Below, in pieces: positions 1 to 10,665 of a stretch of 64,000 nucleotides of DNA (position 1 is its first letter; every line of letters starts with the position of its first letter). A program made the translations under genes and the position numbers. The notes under the pieces are model-generated. The model had not been told where the DNA came from. It did no database searches and was given only the letters and a program-made list of their open reading frames with translations. The stretch is from positions 11,985,501-12,049,500 of the forward strand of contig NC_090954.1 in NCBI RefSeq assembly GCF_040807025.1, read 5' to 3'. The stretch is from Struthio camelus. Its lineage: Eukaryota > Chordata > Aves > Struthioniformes > Struthionidae.

Positions 1-1
1 T

Positions 2-3000
2 CCTGATTCCTCTCTGAAGAAGAGGAAGCCTCGTTCAATTTTGCCCTTCACCACATCCATGGATCACAGATCAAAAGACGAATTGCATCAGGACTGCTTG
101 AGGCTTGCTACATGTCTGAAATCCAAAGGTATCAGTCTTAAAGTCAGAGTGTACAAAGGAACTTGCAATGTTCAGTTTCGAATAAACGTTCAGCACGCAC
201 ACGGTCCTTTTAATCAGACATGAATGAAGTACAAACGCAAGAAATTGTTACATCTGCTGTTTACAGGAAAAAAAGTGGAAGGCATAAATATTCCCAGTGA
301 TTGAGCGTACTAGAGCAGTACGTTGATTTGGCAGGTTCTCGTGCCCTGCGTTGCACCAACTCTCAAATGTTCCTTCTCTTTGCTTTATTTGTGATAGGTC
401 ATAATGAGGGTTTGTCCTCTGACCTCAAGGATCATGTCCACTTGGGGCTTTTCACAGACAGGGCTTCTCTGCACCAGATGATAGATGTGGAAGGTAAGTG
501 GCATATTGAATCCAATTTGACAATATAACCATTGTCACAGGGGCCTTTGAGAAGAAGACAAATTGGGAAAGATGCTCACGTTTTCTTTATTGCAGATTAA
601 AATGCAGGGTTAAGAATGCAGGCTTGAAGAAAAGACTTATTTTTCCCAAACAGCTGTTAGGGCTTTCAGACGCAAACTTGCAGTATCTTAAGTCTGAACG
701 AACGCGTTTTTGCCAGAGTATTTTACTGCGGTTAATTGGCACTATTGGACTCATGCTGATAGGTAACTAGAAAGTATGTTTGTTTCAAACAGGAAAATAT
801 CACTTGGAGAATGGGCATCCAGAGCTCTTTCAGCAGCTCATGTTGTGGAAAGGAGATCTAAAGGGCATCCTCCAGGCAGCTGCTGAGAGGGGAGAGCTGA
901 CAGACCAGCTGGTAGCAATTTCACCCATGGGTATGTTTTGTTTGTGACAAGTAAGCAAATGGAATTAGCTGCCAAGGGTCACCACATTCTGATTGTTCTG
1001 GATTGGAAATAGGTTACTTCTTTAACTGCCTGATGACAAAATTCAAACATAAAACAAATGTAGCTTATTAAGACCTGGATGTTCCCGCGAGCACGCTTGG
1101 GTTGGAGGAGAAGGGAATAAAGACTGATTTCCTTTGGGACTTCTTAGAGGAGACCCATACTTCCCCGTACTTCCAAGCACAGAGTTGGTACTTTGTAATA
1201 TGTTGCAATCCTCCTGGCTTGCTGTCGGTTTAAATATACTTCCAAGTTGTTATTTTGCTGATTGTGAAGTCCTACAGTTATGTTGAAGCCCAAGCTTTGT
1301 GCTGTTTTATTGCCTCGGTGACTTGCATTAGAACGGTTAAGAAACAAAAAACGAGTCTGGAGGTGATACCAGTGCTCACAGGAGTCCTTCCAGTTTTAAA
1401 ACTTTTTCCCTAATGATGGTATTGCCGTCTCTTTTCCAGTTGGATATCAGGCTTGGGTTTGGACAGTAGAAGCCTTTGCAAAGCAGCTGTGTTTTCAGGA
1501 GCAGTATGTGAAGGCTGCTTCCCACCTCCTGTCCATCCATAAAGTGTATGAGGCTGTCGAGCTCCTGAAAGTGAACCACTTCTACAGGTTGCTGTATATT
1601 TTGTTTAGATTGTTGTTGTTTTCAGGCTACACTAGTGAATAGCTTTGATTTCACATTTTAGCTGTGCAGTGCTGACATTGTGCTTTAATACCTGACAACT
1701 ACTCAGCTCTACACACAAGCACGACTTAAAAAAACATGATTTACTTACTGCTGCTACGTATTAATGCTTAAGGGCATGGTAACTGAAAAAGACTGGGAGG
1801 AAACATGCAATTCTTGTTTACTCTAAATGAGATTATTAGATTTTCTTTAGAATATTCTCTACGGTGTATTGTGCAGCCAGACAGAGGTATTAGCGTTTTT
1901 GCTTCCTCAGGTGTTGGGTACTTTTACAGTGGGAGGTGGGCTCCCAGCTATAATTACATTAGTTGTCTGATCTAATAAGATAAATCTTCTTCTTTGTTCT
2001 TGGGCCTAAAATACTTGAGGCAGTTTCTTTTTAAAAAATGTGAGAGAAATGTCACCCATGAAAGGATAAGGTATTTATTTTTGTATGCAGTCAATTAACT
2101 TCTTTTACCGGATTTCTCTTATGTGCCTTAGGGAAGCTATTGTAATTGCTAAGGCCAGGCTGCGTCCAGAAGATCCAGTCCTGAGGGATCTCTACACCAG
2201 CTGGGCAGCTCTTCTAGAGAAAGATGGTCATTATTCCATGGCCGCCAAATGGTAAGTTTTACTGCAAAAAGGAGAGTATTGATTCCACGTCTGAAACAAA
2301 GACGACTTGTTGGCTTTGTAGCAGCTAAAATCTGGCAGCTTTCAAAAGGGGGCCTGTTCATTATTTGTCCAAGGTGCTTCCTGAGCCTGATCTCACTGGA
2401 TTTCTCTAATGTTGGTGGGAAAAGAAGCTTCAGAGGGCAGTTCAGAGCAGAAGGACAACTTACCTGTGATAGAGCCACTTCTTTCCGAAGACATTGCTTG
2501 GAAGACTTGGAAAATTAGGATAGCAAGACTAAGATTAGGATGTGTACAAAAAGACTCTCTGATGTTTCCAACCTTTCTACTGAAAATGTGGCAGAGCAGC
2601 TTTTTCTCCTGACTCTGTTTTAGGCCTTAGCTAACAGCCTAATGACTGGGTCATCCTTCTCCAGCCTAGTGTTTCATACTTGTGGCTACCAAAATTACTA
2701 ATAACTCTTGAAATATCTTGGTCTGAAAAAGTCTACTGTGTTTGCTTGAGGCTGATTTCAGTTCTTTCTCTCTCTCTCTCTCTCTCTTTTTTTTTCTTTT
2801 TTTTTTTTTTTTTTGTGTTCACACTTCTGAAAAGATTCAGCTGAAATCCAGAGAAATGCAGAGTAGTTGATAAGCTGGTATAATTTTTGTCCTCTTGAAT
2901 CTGTTTATTTAAATTTCTCATCTAACCCTGCATGGTTTAGGGTTTTACATGCTACCAGAGGTTTCAGTTGAGACTACTAGGCTGAGAGGCTGAGTGACCG

Positions 3001-6000
3001 CAGGCTTCCCTTTGGAGCTTTGCGTTAGATCAGGCACCCTCTGTGTGATGTACCCTTCGGTAAGGCAAAGTGACCAGAGCTCTGAGAACTTGTGGTAACT
3101 ACAGATTTATCTTCATTTATATGTTTGCACTAGAACTGCTGTAATACAATTTTAAAATGGTATCTTAGTACTAACCTGAAGCCATTTGCTTTTATCTCTT
3201 TTTAGTTATTTAGGGGCTTCCTCACCCTACGATGCAGTCAAAGTGCTGGCAAAAAAGGGCGATGTGACATCCCTTAAAACTGCTGCTGAGCTGGCTCTGA
3301 TATCTGGAGAGGAGGAGTTGTCAGCAACTTTGTCTTTCAGATGTGCCCAAGAGCTGCTGTCATCCAGGAACTGGGTGGGGGCTCAGGAAGTCCTTCAGCA
3401 ACAGAAAACTTTATTTGTGAGACTGGTTTTTTTTCTTCTCCCTTTCTCTAGCATTAACTGATTAACTTGATTAACTTGGCACCCCTTCTCTATGTTAACA
3501 GTCCCCAGGTAGTCTATTTGAGCTCGCTTTGCCTCAAAATATTCTGCTAGAAGTGTATTGCAGTGATGCTATAAGCAAGCATGTCCCTTTTGCAGAGGCC
3601 AAGGACCTGTAGTGGGGAAGCACGTAGGTCCTGTTCTTGACAGATAATAATTGGGGATGTAATAACATGAAAAGGTGGGAAGGAGTCACAGGGCAGAATA
3701 CAGGGAAATAAGGAGAGGTATTTGAGAGAGGTATTTTTTTTATTTTAAAAATGTAATTGATGTAGTGCAGTTTTCTTGCTCTAATTTCTTTTTAAGTATA
3801 CAATACCGATGTTAAGAAAGGGGTAGAAGGAAGTATTCGTTGCTTACATTAAATGAACGAACAAGCTAACTGTAACCCTGTTAGCTGTTAGAGACTTAAC
3901 CTGGGAACTTGATTTTGTGTGGACTGAGAAGCAGAAGGTCAGATTAGCTTGGTCTGAGGTTCCCTTCTGGCCTTAGATTCCCTGACTCGATTGCCTTTGG
4001 TAGCTGCAGTTGTGAAACAAGCTGTCACCATCAAGATGCTAGTAGCCATGATGTTTTTAAATGTCATGTGGTGTGACCAATAAGTGATTTTTTTTTCTCT
4101 TCACAACAGCTTAGTGCTCTTTTTTTCTCTTATTGAAGGGACAAAGGCTTGTTTTCTGCCTTAATGAATTGCTTTGCAAGTACCTTAGTGAGAGAAATCC
4201 ATTTGACCGGAAGAGCCCTTCCTCTCCCTGTTACCACAGCTGGGAGCTGGACAAAGAGTCCCCATTTCTTGACATGGTGATGGAAGTCTGGCAGAGTGCA
4301 TTGGGCATGAATACCACTGAACAAGCCACATGTGCACGGGAGCAGCTGCGCAATATCGAGTACCCTCCTTCAACCAGCAACACACATCCCAAGCAGGTAA
4401 TTGGGCTTAGATCTGTGTATACAGTAAATCTTATTGTGATGTGCGTAATAAGCAAATTACTTTGTGGTGGTGTGCCAGCCACTTCTAGGGGACTGGTTTC
4501 TGCACCCTGCTGCAGGGTGAGGTTATTTCCTAGGAGAGGTGGATGATAAGCAGCTGGGACAGCTTGCGTAGTTGGCAGTGTGTTTCTGCACAGGGTAAGA
4601 ACTGACATACACTGAGATCAGTGAGACGTGCTGGCTGCATGGGATTGATTGCGCAGGTCAGTGGTCTCGGCCGTGATTCAATTTTTCATGTAGAATTGTT
4701 AGCAGAGGCAACTTGTTTTTAAAATACCCTGGAGTTCAGAAAGTCTGTTCATAGAGCAGTGCTGCTACAGCTGTCCTCTCTGACCCTGCTGAGTCCCTAA
4801 CCTTTGATGTACTCCTCATCCACTTACGAGGACACATGCAAGCACAGCTGCTGATCTTACAATGACAAGTAATGCTAAAGTACTCTGGTCTCCTGCACGA
4901 AGGAGAGTATGTAAATTGCGTCATTGTTAAAATTGCTTTTGGTTAAGTCATGTGCTCTTGGGCTTTTCCACAATGGCGATAACCTGTCAGTCATTCATAC
5001 TTTGCAGTGAAGCTATTAATACATGCTCTTGCTGCTTCCTATAGCTGCTTTTCCATATCTCCCACGACCTGACCCTTGCAACGCTGAGCTATCAGACTGC
5101 TGCGTGGGATGAGGCACTGAAAAGTATTCTTGGAGCTGTGATCCGCAGTTATGATGCTGGTAATTTCACTCTGATGCAAGAGATCTGCAGTATCCTCCTT
5201 CCTGAAGGTAAGGCTCTTGCGTATCTCCTGGTACTGACAAATAGGGGGATCATCCTTGTGAGCAGAGTTACGTGTCCATTAACTCTAAATTTACTAGGCA
5301 TAGTAACCTTTGGAAGGAGTAGGACATTCCCATGTATATGGGAACCCATGGCTCTTAGCAGTGTACTGCTTCCGTGCCAAGTCTGTGCCACTTAACTGTC
5401 AGTGGAGTCTGGCTATTGCAAAGGCAGTTGGGTGATCAAAATTCCTAACTGTGGAAGAAAGCTCACCAGTAACATTTGCTTTCAGAATATGCAGTGCAGA
5501 GGTCTTGTGGCTCTTGATCATGTGACTATCCTGATGTGCAGTTTAGGATCAAGGAAGTTTGCTGTGAACGATAAGAACATGCAGTCATGAGCTAGCTAGA
5601 ACACAGCACTGTATTTAGAAAGATGCCTATCTTTCTGCTACCTGCACCCCTCTGCCAGTGTCTGAATAAATCTCTATTCTGGGTCTCCAAGATAGCCAGT
5701 TCACTTACCACATCTGGTCTTTGTCTTTGGAAATCCTTGTAATCTATCTTTTAATCCTTTTTGTGTTATTAGGCTGTGATAACCTGAGACAGAAACTAGA
5801 CAGCACAGATACACAGAGCATGGATGCTTGCAGAAGTTTAGAGGGCTTTGTGGCTTACGGATTGCTGTATGACCTGTGGTGGAACCCGCCCAAAGATTGT
5901 CTTGCAAAAGATTTGCAAAAGGCTGTCTTGGATCCTGTGCTGAGTCCGAGTGAGAAGACAGCTCCCGAACAGAGTTACGTTTCAGGTTGCTCTCCTCCTG

Positions 6001-7584
6001 AAGAAACTGCTGATCAATGTGCAGTCGAGATGGATGAAAACCTTCACGGTGCAACTGAACTTCAGAGGTGCGAGACAGAAAGTGACTCGAGGGCTGCCTC
6101 AGTGGATTTGGAAGACAGGCAGTCAAAACTGAGTGGCTGCAAAGTGCTTCTTTCGGAAGTGATTGCTGCTTTGCAGAGTACCCAGAGAGATATAGCCGAG
6201 GTCCAGCAGATTTTAGCAGAGATGATCCGCCAGCATCAGAAGAACAACCTCCAGGGAAGCACAAATGGAAGTACGGAGGAAAGCAAGCTGCAGCAGAGTT
6301 CAGAGACTGAATCAGACAAGCCATGCTCTGACAGCAGCCAGATGAAGTGGTAAGTTTTGAAACGTGAAGGAATGTACTGAAGTGTTGCTTTATTATTTTG
6401 TGTTTGTGAAGCAGATTAGCTGCTTAGCTCAGCTTCACTCTACTCTCCAGTTTATCACCTAGAGACACTTCAACATATAGCTCAGAACTCTTGTGCTTCC
6501 CCTGAGCTGAAGCACCACATGCTTAAACTTACTACAGCCAAATAACTTTCTGATGCACAGAGTGCGTTGATACAGTGAACAAACAAAGCAATTTGAAAAG
6601 GGGAGGATAATCAAAAGGACAAACACGATGTAAGAGTTCTGTGTCTCTGTTGAACAATTCTTTGGGTCATTGGCAAGAAAGAGCTAGAGGATGTAACATT
6701 CGTCTAACGCTCCGTTCCCAGCAGAGTAGGGAGCCTGTGCAGTCATTTAAGCAAAACAGTTACTCATGACATCTGTTCTTTTTTGACAGTAAAGCTGAAG
6801 TAAAGGAACCCATTACCCTCCCTGAGCTAACAAAGCAGCTTCTCAGAGCAAACCAGAAGCTAGCAGAATTTCCAGAGAGTTTAAAGGTAAGTTTTTTCAG
6901 AAGAGGTGTTGTGGTTCTGAAAGATCTTCTTGTACTTTGAGCTGGAATGGATGATAAGGGCAGCATCATGATATAATCCCTTTTATACAGAAAGCAAGGA
7001 GTGGTGACTTTTTGTGCCACAGTTACAGACTCTTTGTTTGTAAGATAAAGGTGCCGTACTGCTATGTTGGTGCTGGCAATATAGATGCAGGCTGGCTGAT
7101 AAAGGTAAGCGGAGGCACCCTGATCCTATGATGATTTTGAGAGACGATTAACACAAGGTGTTGGGGTCCAGTTGGTGCAATTTTTGCTTCACCCATGACT
7201 TAAAGCAATTCGAAAGCGTAGATCCCACATGGGAGAACTTAGTGGAATATTGCAGTATAAATCTCTGCTACGCATTTTAAAAGTAATCCCTTGCTATTTA
7301 TGATAATTATGCACCCAAAAACACAGCTTTGATAGCGTATTTAGAAACTTAAGGTGTAGCATGGCCTATATAGATTAGGAACTGTAGAAACTACTTTAAA
7401 GAGTATCACCTTACATTTCTTCTTGCAGGCCTTCCCTTTCCCTGACGTGCTGGAGTGCTGTCTTGTACTCCTTCACATTGGATCCCAGTGTCCTCCTGAA
7501 CTACACGAACAGGCATTGGACCTTCTTAGGAAACACGGTTGCGCTAACATTTATGAAAAGGCTGGCAGGAAGTTCTTGGTCTGA
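2..7584 (+). CDS. GEMIN5: GEMIN5, C-terminal part (11 exons; 5' end outside window)
   Basis: Gem-associated protein 5 is a cytoplasmic RNA-binding subunit of the SMN complex. It recognises snRNA precursors for Sm-core assembly and also acts in translation control. Coding exons: 2-128 (continues left), 398-493, 793-930, 1440-1587, 2132-2251, 3206-3416, 4139-4396, 5045-5207, 5773-6349, 6790-6886, 7429-7584 (TGA 7582-7584). They sum to 2091 nt, giving 696 aa plus stop; all junctions are GT-AG and phase-consistent. Human GEMIN5 has 1508 aa, so this is roughly its last 700 residues; the N-terminal WD40 propellers lie left of position 1. Recognisable stretches are KKRKPRS at the start, [47 protein letters not shown] and [14 protein letters not shown] near the end. 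The extreme C-terminus (ending KAGRKFLV) differs from the mammalian ending as I remember it. The gene is convergent with CNOT8, as in human. Product identity is very secure; the left edge is set by the window. Confidence 0.97.
398..3416 (+). other. GEMIN5: GEMIN5 TPR-like dimerisation module (exons)
   Basis: The exons at 398-493, 793-930, 1440-1587, 2132-2251 and 3206-3416 encode the all-helical middle of GEMIN5. In the human protein this is a TPR-like homodimerisation module, roughly residues 845-1097. The translation shows repeated helix pairs such as [40 protein letters not shown] and [20 protein letters not shown]. There is no frameshift or stop. The domain boundaries come from published work on the human protein; the exon coordinates are read from this sequence. 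Confidence 0.8.
2767..2814. repeat. (TC)n then T-rich pyrimidine tract in a GEMIN5 intron
   Basis: About ten TC units run from 2767 to 2787 and pass into an almost pure T stretch to 2814. It lies in the intron between exons 2132-2251 and 3206-3416, about 390 bp upstream of the next acceptor, so it is too far away to be that acceptor's polypyrimidine tract. The reverse-strand open frame across it (Lys/Arg/Glu-rich) is a low-complexity artefact. Confidence 0.9.
5773..7584 (+). other. GEMIN5: GEMIN5 C-terminal RNA-binding and oligomerisation region (exons)
   Basis: The large exon 5773-6349 (191 whole codons) plus exons 6790-6886 and 7429-7584 correspond to the C-terminal non-canonical RNA-binding region of human GEMIN5 (RBS1/RBS2). 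The exon opens with a conserved stretch (CDNLRQKL, then [12 protein letters not shown]). It continues through an acidic Ser/Glu-rich linker that looks poorly conserved. It then forms a long amphipathic helix around [15 protein letters not shown] (about residues 545-590 of the fragment). [20 protein letters not shown] and [10 protein letters not shown] are the conserved end blocks. The linker sequence is the least constrained part of the visible protein. Confidence 0.7.
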
Positions 7585-8365
7585 TGTTTTGAGACCAGGC
7601 TGTCTCCCTTGTGCTGTCCACAACTACTTAACACCACGGCTGTTTCTTCAAGTGAAAGCTTGTTTCGATGGACACGGTAATTGTTGAAGACTATTGTTCT
7701 GGATAAAACTACAGGAAAAAAAAATCAGGTTTATATACAGACTCTCATGGTCATCCACTGCAACTACTAAATAAGATTGTGCTTGAAAATTGAAAAGCAG
7801 TAGATTGTGGCCTTGAACTGTATACAGGAATTTTGTATAGTGTTTTTTTTTTTTTTTTTGTGGGAAGCTATGCCAAGGGACGCTCTTGGAATTTACATGC
7901 AACAGAAGGAGTGTTAAGTGGTTACATCAGTCTTTCAGCAGAGGAACAGTTGTAGCTGCCCTCTGGAAAAATAATGGTTTCTTTAAGCAGTCTGACGTTT
8001 AAGCCAGTATTGTTCTTGCAAGCATTGTCAATTTATTCTTGTTCTTTAAATAAAAGTCTTCTACATCTAGGCATTAGCATTTAATTTGACAGATGGATGG
8101 AAATTAGTATCTATCGCTCATTTTACAAGTCCTTTTTTTTGTTAAAAAAATACAACGTAAATTTAACTCAGTAGATAAAAAGCAGGGCTGTTAGGTGCCA
8201 TGACTTAGCTTTGTGCAATAAAGCCAAGCTCACAACATAAAAGGGAAGGCAAGATTTGCTACATTTATCAGGCATGACTAGCAAGAGCTTTCAGTGAAGA
8301 AAACTGGAAGTCCCTGCTTCTGGGGATGTCCATGGCCAAATAAAATGCTTTTTGCTATAGCGATG
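7585..8365 (+). other. GEMIN5: GEMIN5 3' UTR (extent uncertain)
   Basis: This is the sequence after the GEMIN5 stop. It is A+T-rich and has no conserved coding content. Three canonical AATAAA hexamers occur, at 8049-8054, 8217-8222 and 8339-8344, so the transcript may end at about 8075, 8240 or 8365. A poly(T) run lies near 7842-7859. The actual cleavage site cannot be told from sequence alone. Confidence 0.6.
8049..8344 (+). promoter_or_regulatory. GEMIN5: GEMIN5 poly(A) signals (three AATAAA)
   Basis: AATAAA occurs at 8049-8054, 8217-8222 and 8339-8344 on the GEMIN5 strand, 465, 633 and 755 bp after the stop codon. All three are exact canonical hexamers, so alternative polyadenylation is possible. 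I cannot rank them without transcript data. Confidence 0.55.
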
Positions 8366-8416
8366 GTAAATTTTAGGTTGTTCTAGGCAATAGGTAGTAT
8401 CAAGTTCTGTGGGGCT

Positions 8417-8707
8417 GTGGCTCTTTTAGAAGGGTCAGAATTGATACCAGCTTCTGGAGTCCCGAAAATGCAACACTATGACCAGTCTTGCAGCTTACTG
8501 AAGGCTCTGCATGTCTTAATAGAAAAGTTAACTCTTCCTGAAAGAGCAAAGGCAAGGCTGCAAAAAGCCTTAGGGAATGTAGCATCCGTCTTAGTAATTT
8601 CCATAAGCAACTTTTTAAATACAGGAGAAACGTTCACAGTAGGATACAGCCATGAGCTCAGAAGGCTGAATTTAGAAAGCAGAGAGGTACAAAAGAGCCT
8701 GTTTTAA
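8417..8707 (+). other. 96-codon open frame ending at a poly(A) tract, unrecognised
   Basis: An open frame of 96 codons lies downstream of the GEMIN5 poly(A) signals. Its stop (TAA) runs directly into about 20 consecutive A (to about 8725). The predicted peptide has a helical, Leu/Lys-rich middle (LLKALHVLIEKLTLPERAKA) but matches no family I recognise. No AATAAA is visible shortly before the A tract. It could be an internal piece of a long GEMIN5 3' UTR, a retroposed RNA fragment with its tail, or chance. I do not call it a gene. Confidence 0.25.
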
Positions 8708-8725
8708 AAAAAAAAAAAAAAAAAA

Positions 8726-9425
8726 GTAGGAAAGATGGATTTAGATCAAGAACTGTTACAGGTCACTTAACCAAAACACAGACTTGATACCAATACCTGA
8801 TAGATACTACCACAGACTGAGTAAAGCTTCAAAGCAACTTGAATAGCAGTAGGTAAAAGCTGGTGGTTATACCTAAAGAAGATCCTTCTTTCGACGTGTT
8901 AAGAGTCTCGTGAGCCTTTGCCGCTAACTTGCAGTTTGCTAAAATTCTGGATGCAGTACCTGAAAACCAGAAGGGGGAGCTACTACTTAACCAAGCAGCT
9001 TACATCTCTTAAAGACAGAACACTACTGTTCAGGTGAAGCAGAAAAACTTGACACAGGACAGCTGAGCGAAATGAATTTGTCACCTTACAGGGCAAAGCT
9101 GCGCTGAAAGAATACTGCTTTGACACTGCTAGCCGTGCTAAGAGAAGAGCAGGAAGAGAATACAAGCATAGTCACCCAAAGAGATTTAAAAACAAACTTT
9201 AGTCAGCTGCTGTACAATAAGCTTAAGAACAGGGGTTTTTGGGTTTTTTTTTTTTGTTTTTTGTTTTTTAAACTAATTGCCCTAGTAGCACATCATAAAC
9301 AGCAAGAAGAGAACAAAGCTTAAATATGTTCTCTTCTTTCTTAGATTCAGGCACTGCTCTAATTCAGACTCCAAGTCCTACACTTTGGGGATTTTAGTGC
9401 TATATGGAAAATCCGAAACAAGGCC
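8726..9425. other. Tail-to-tail spacer between GEMIN5 and CNOT8
   Basis: This is non-coding sequence between two convergent 3' ends. It has short A- and T-runs (for example 9235-9272) but no recognisable gene, RNA gene or well-preserved repeat. The short open frames inside have no family resemblance. Confidence 0.6.
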
Positions 9426-10665
9426 TGGTTTAAAAAAAAAAATTTATTTTACAAAAATTAAAAACAAGTAGTATTTACAAGCATTTTAAATACCAGCTTT
9501 AAACCTTAACTCCTAATAACGAATTGTTTAAGCTTGTTTAAAATGCAAGACAGTCAAAATTTTAAGTTTGCCATGTCCAAAAGGGGTTTGGGTTTTTTTT
9601 TTTTTTTCTTTTCCCTTTTTTTTAAGAAATGTCATTACCGACCTGTTGAAAATAACGTACTAATAGAATAGCTTGGTTTTTTAAAAGTGAGAATCCCAAG
9701 ATGTTCTTTCATCCTCTGGTTACTTTTCAGATGTTTATAATGAAGAAAAAAGGACTTTGTTAGCTGTTAAACTTGTAGCAAAAATTAGGGGCTGGAGAAG
9801 GTGGGAGGAAAGAGGGAAAAATACTTATCCATCTGCTGAGTTATTTGTGCTGCAGTGAGAAGAACAAAATTTGTATGCCAAGTTGAAGCCGACCAAAGTC
9901 AGAATATTGGTCCAGGTCCCTGTCAGAAGGGTCCTCTAGCAAAGGTGAACTTCAAGGCTCTCTTTAATCTATTCCAGAACAGTTTATTAATACCCATAAG
10001 ACCTAAGCTGAGGCTCAGTACGGGTCAAACCTGTACCATACAGAATTAGAAGCTATGGAGATGATCAAATCAGCTTCAGTATATCCATTCCCACTGTTGT
10101 TAAAGTAAATCTCTGAATATTTTTAGCTGCAAGGATTATTTTTAATGTCATCCTTTCCCAAACCTCCGCAGTGATCAAAGGGAGCAATATCCACAGACTA
10201 CAAAGATAAAAATAAGCAAAACATGAGGTGAAGCTGTCACCCTCACAACATGCAGAAGTTTTAAAATAAGCTTCCTAAAGCACAATTTGCAAATTTGTGT
10301 GCATGTCTGTGTCCGATTTCACTGGATTTCCAGACCCTTAGCCTTACTGAATACTCTACTGTTAAGTCTTCCTTGCAGGTTCTGTACAGTATAAAGAGGA
10401 AAAACCAGAGGTATACACAGTAGTTTGTCTCTTGCCCTTGGTATTAAAAAGATGGCAAGCCACCAATGCTGGCATTAGGAATTCAGTCAACTCCTTTTCT
10501 TGGTTTCAAATGAAGATGCAGCTTTTCTCTTCAGCAAAACTGTAGGCCTTCTGCAGACTGTATTGTATACTGTAGGTGCCTTTTGTTTGAGACACTGTTA
10601 GGGAAAATGGTTGAGGACAGCAGCTGCCAATACGGTAACCGTGTTCTGCTAAGGAGTACCACTTA
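9425..10665 (-). other. CNOT8: CNOT8 3' UTR
   Basis: This is non-coding sequence following the CNOT8 TGA on the minus strand. It is A/U-rich in the transcript, with several homopolymer runs (for example 9594-9624). The downstream limit is inferred from the AATAAA at 9448-9443. No internal gene is seen. Confidence 0.6.
9443..9448 (-). promoter_or_regulatory. CNOT8: CNOT8 poly(A) signal
   Basis: On the minus strand this reads AATAAA, followed by A/T-rich sequence. It is about 1.2 kb after the CNOT8 stop codon, giving a 3' UTR of about 1.2 kb (10665 down to about 9425). Another minus-strand AATAAA occurs near 9982, so a shorter form is possible. Confidence 0.55.
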
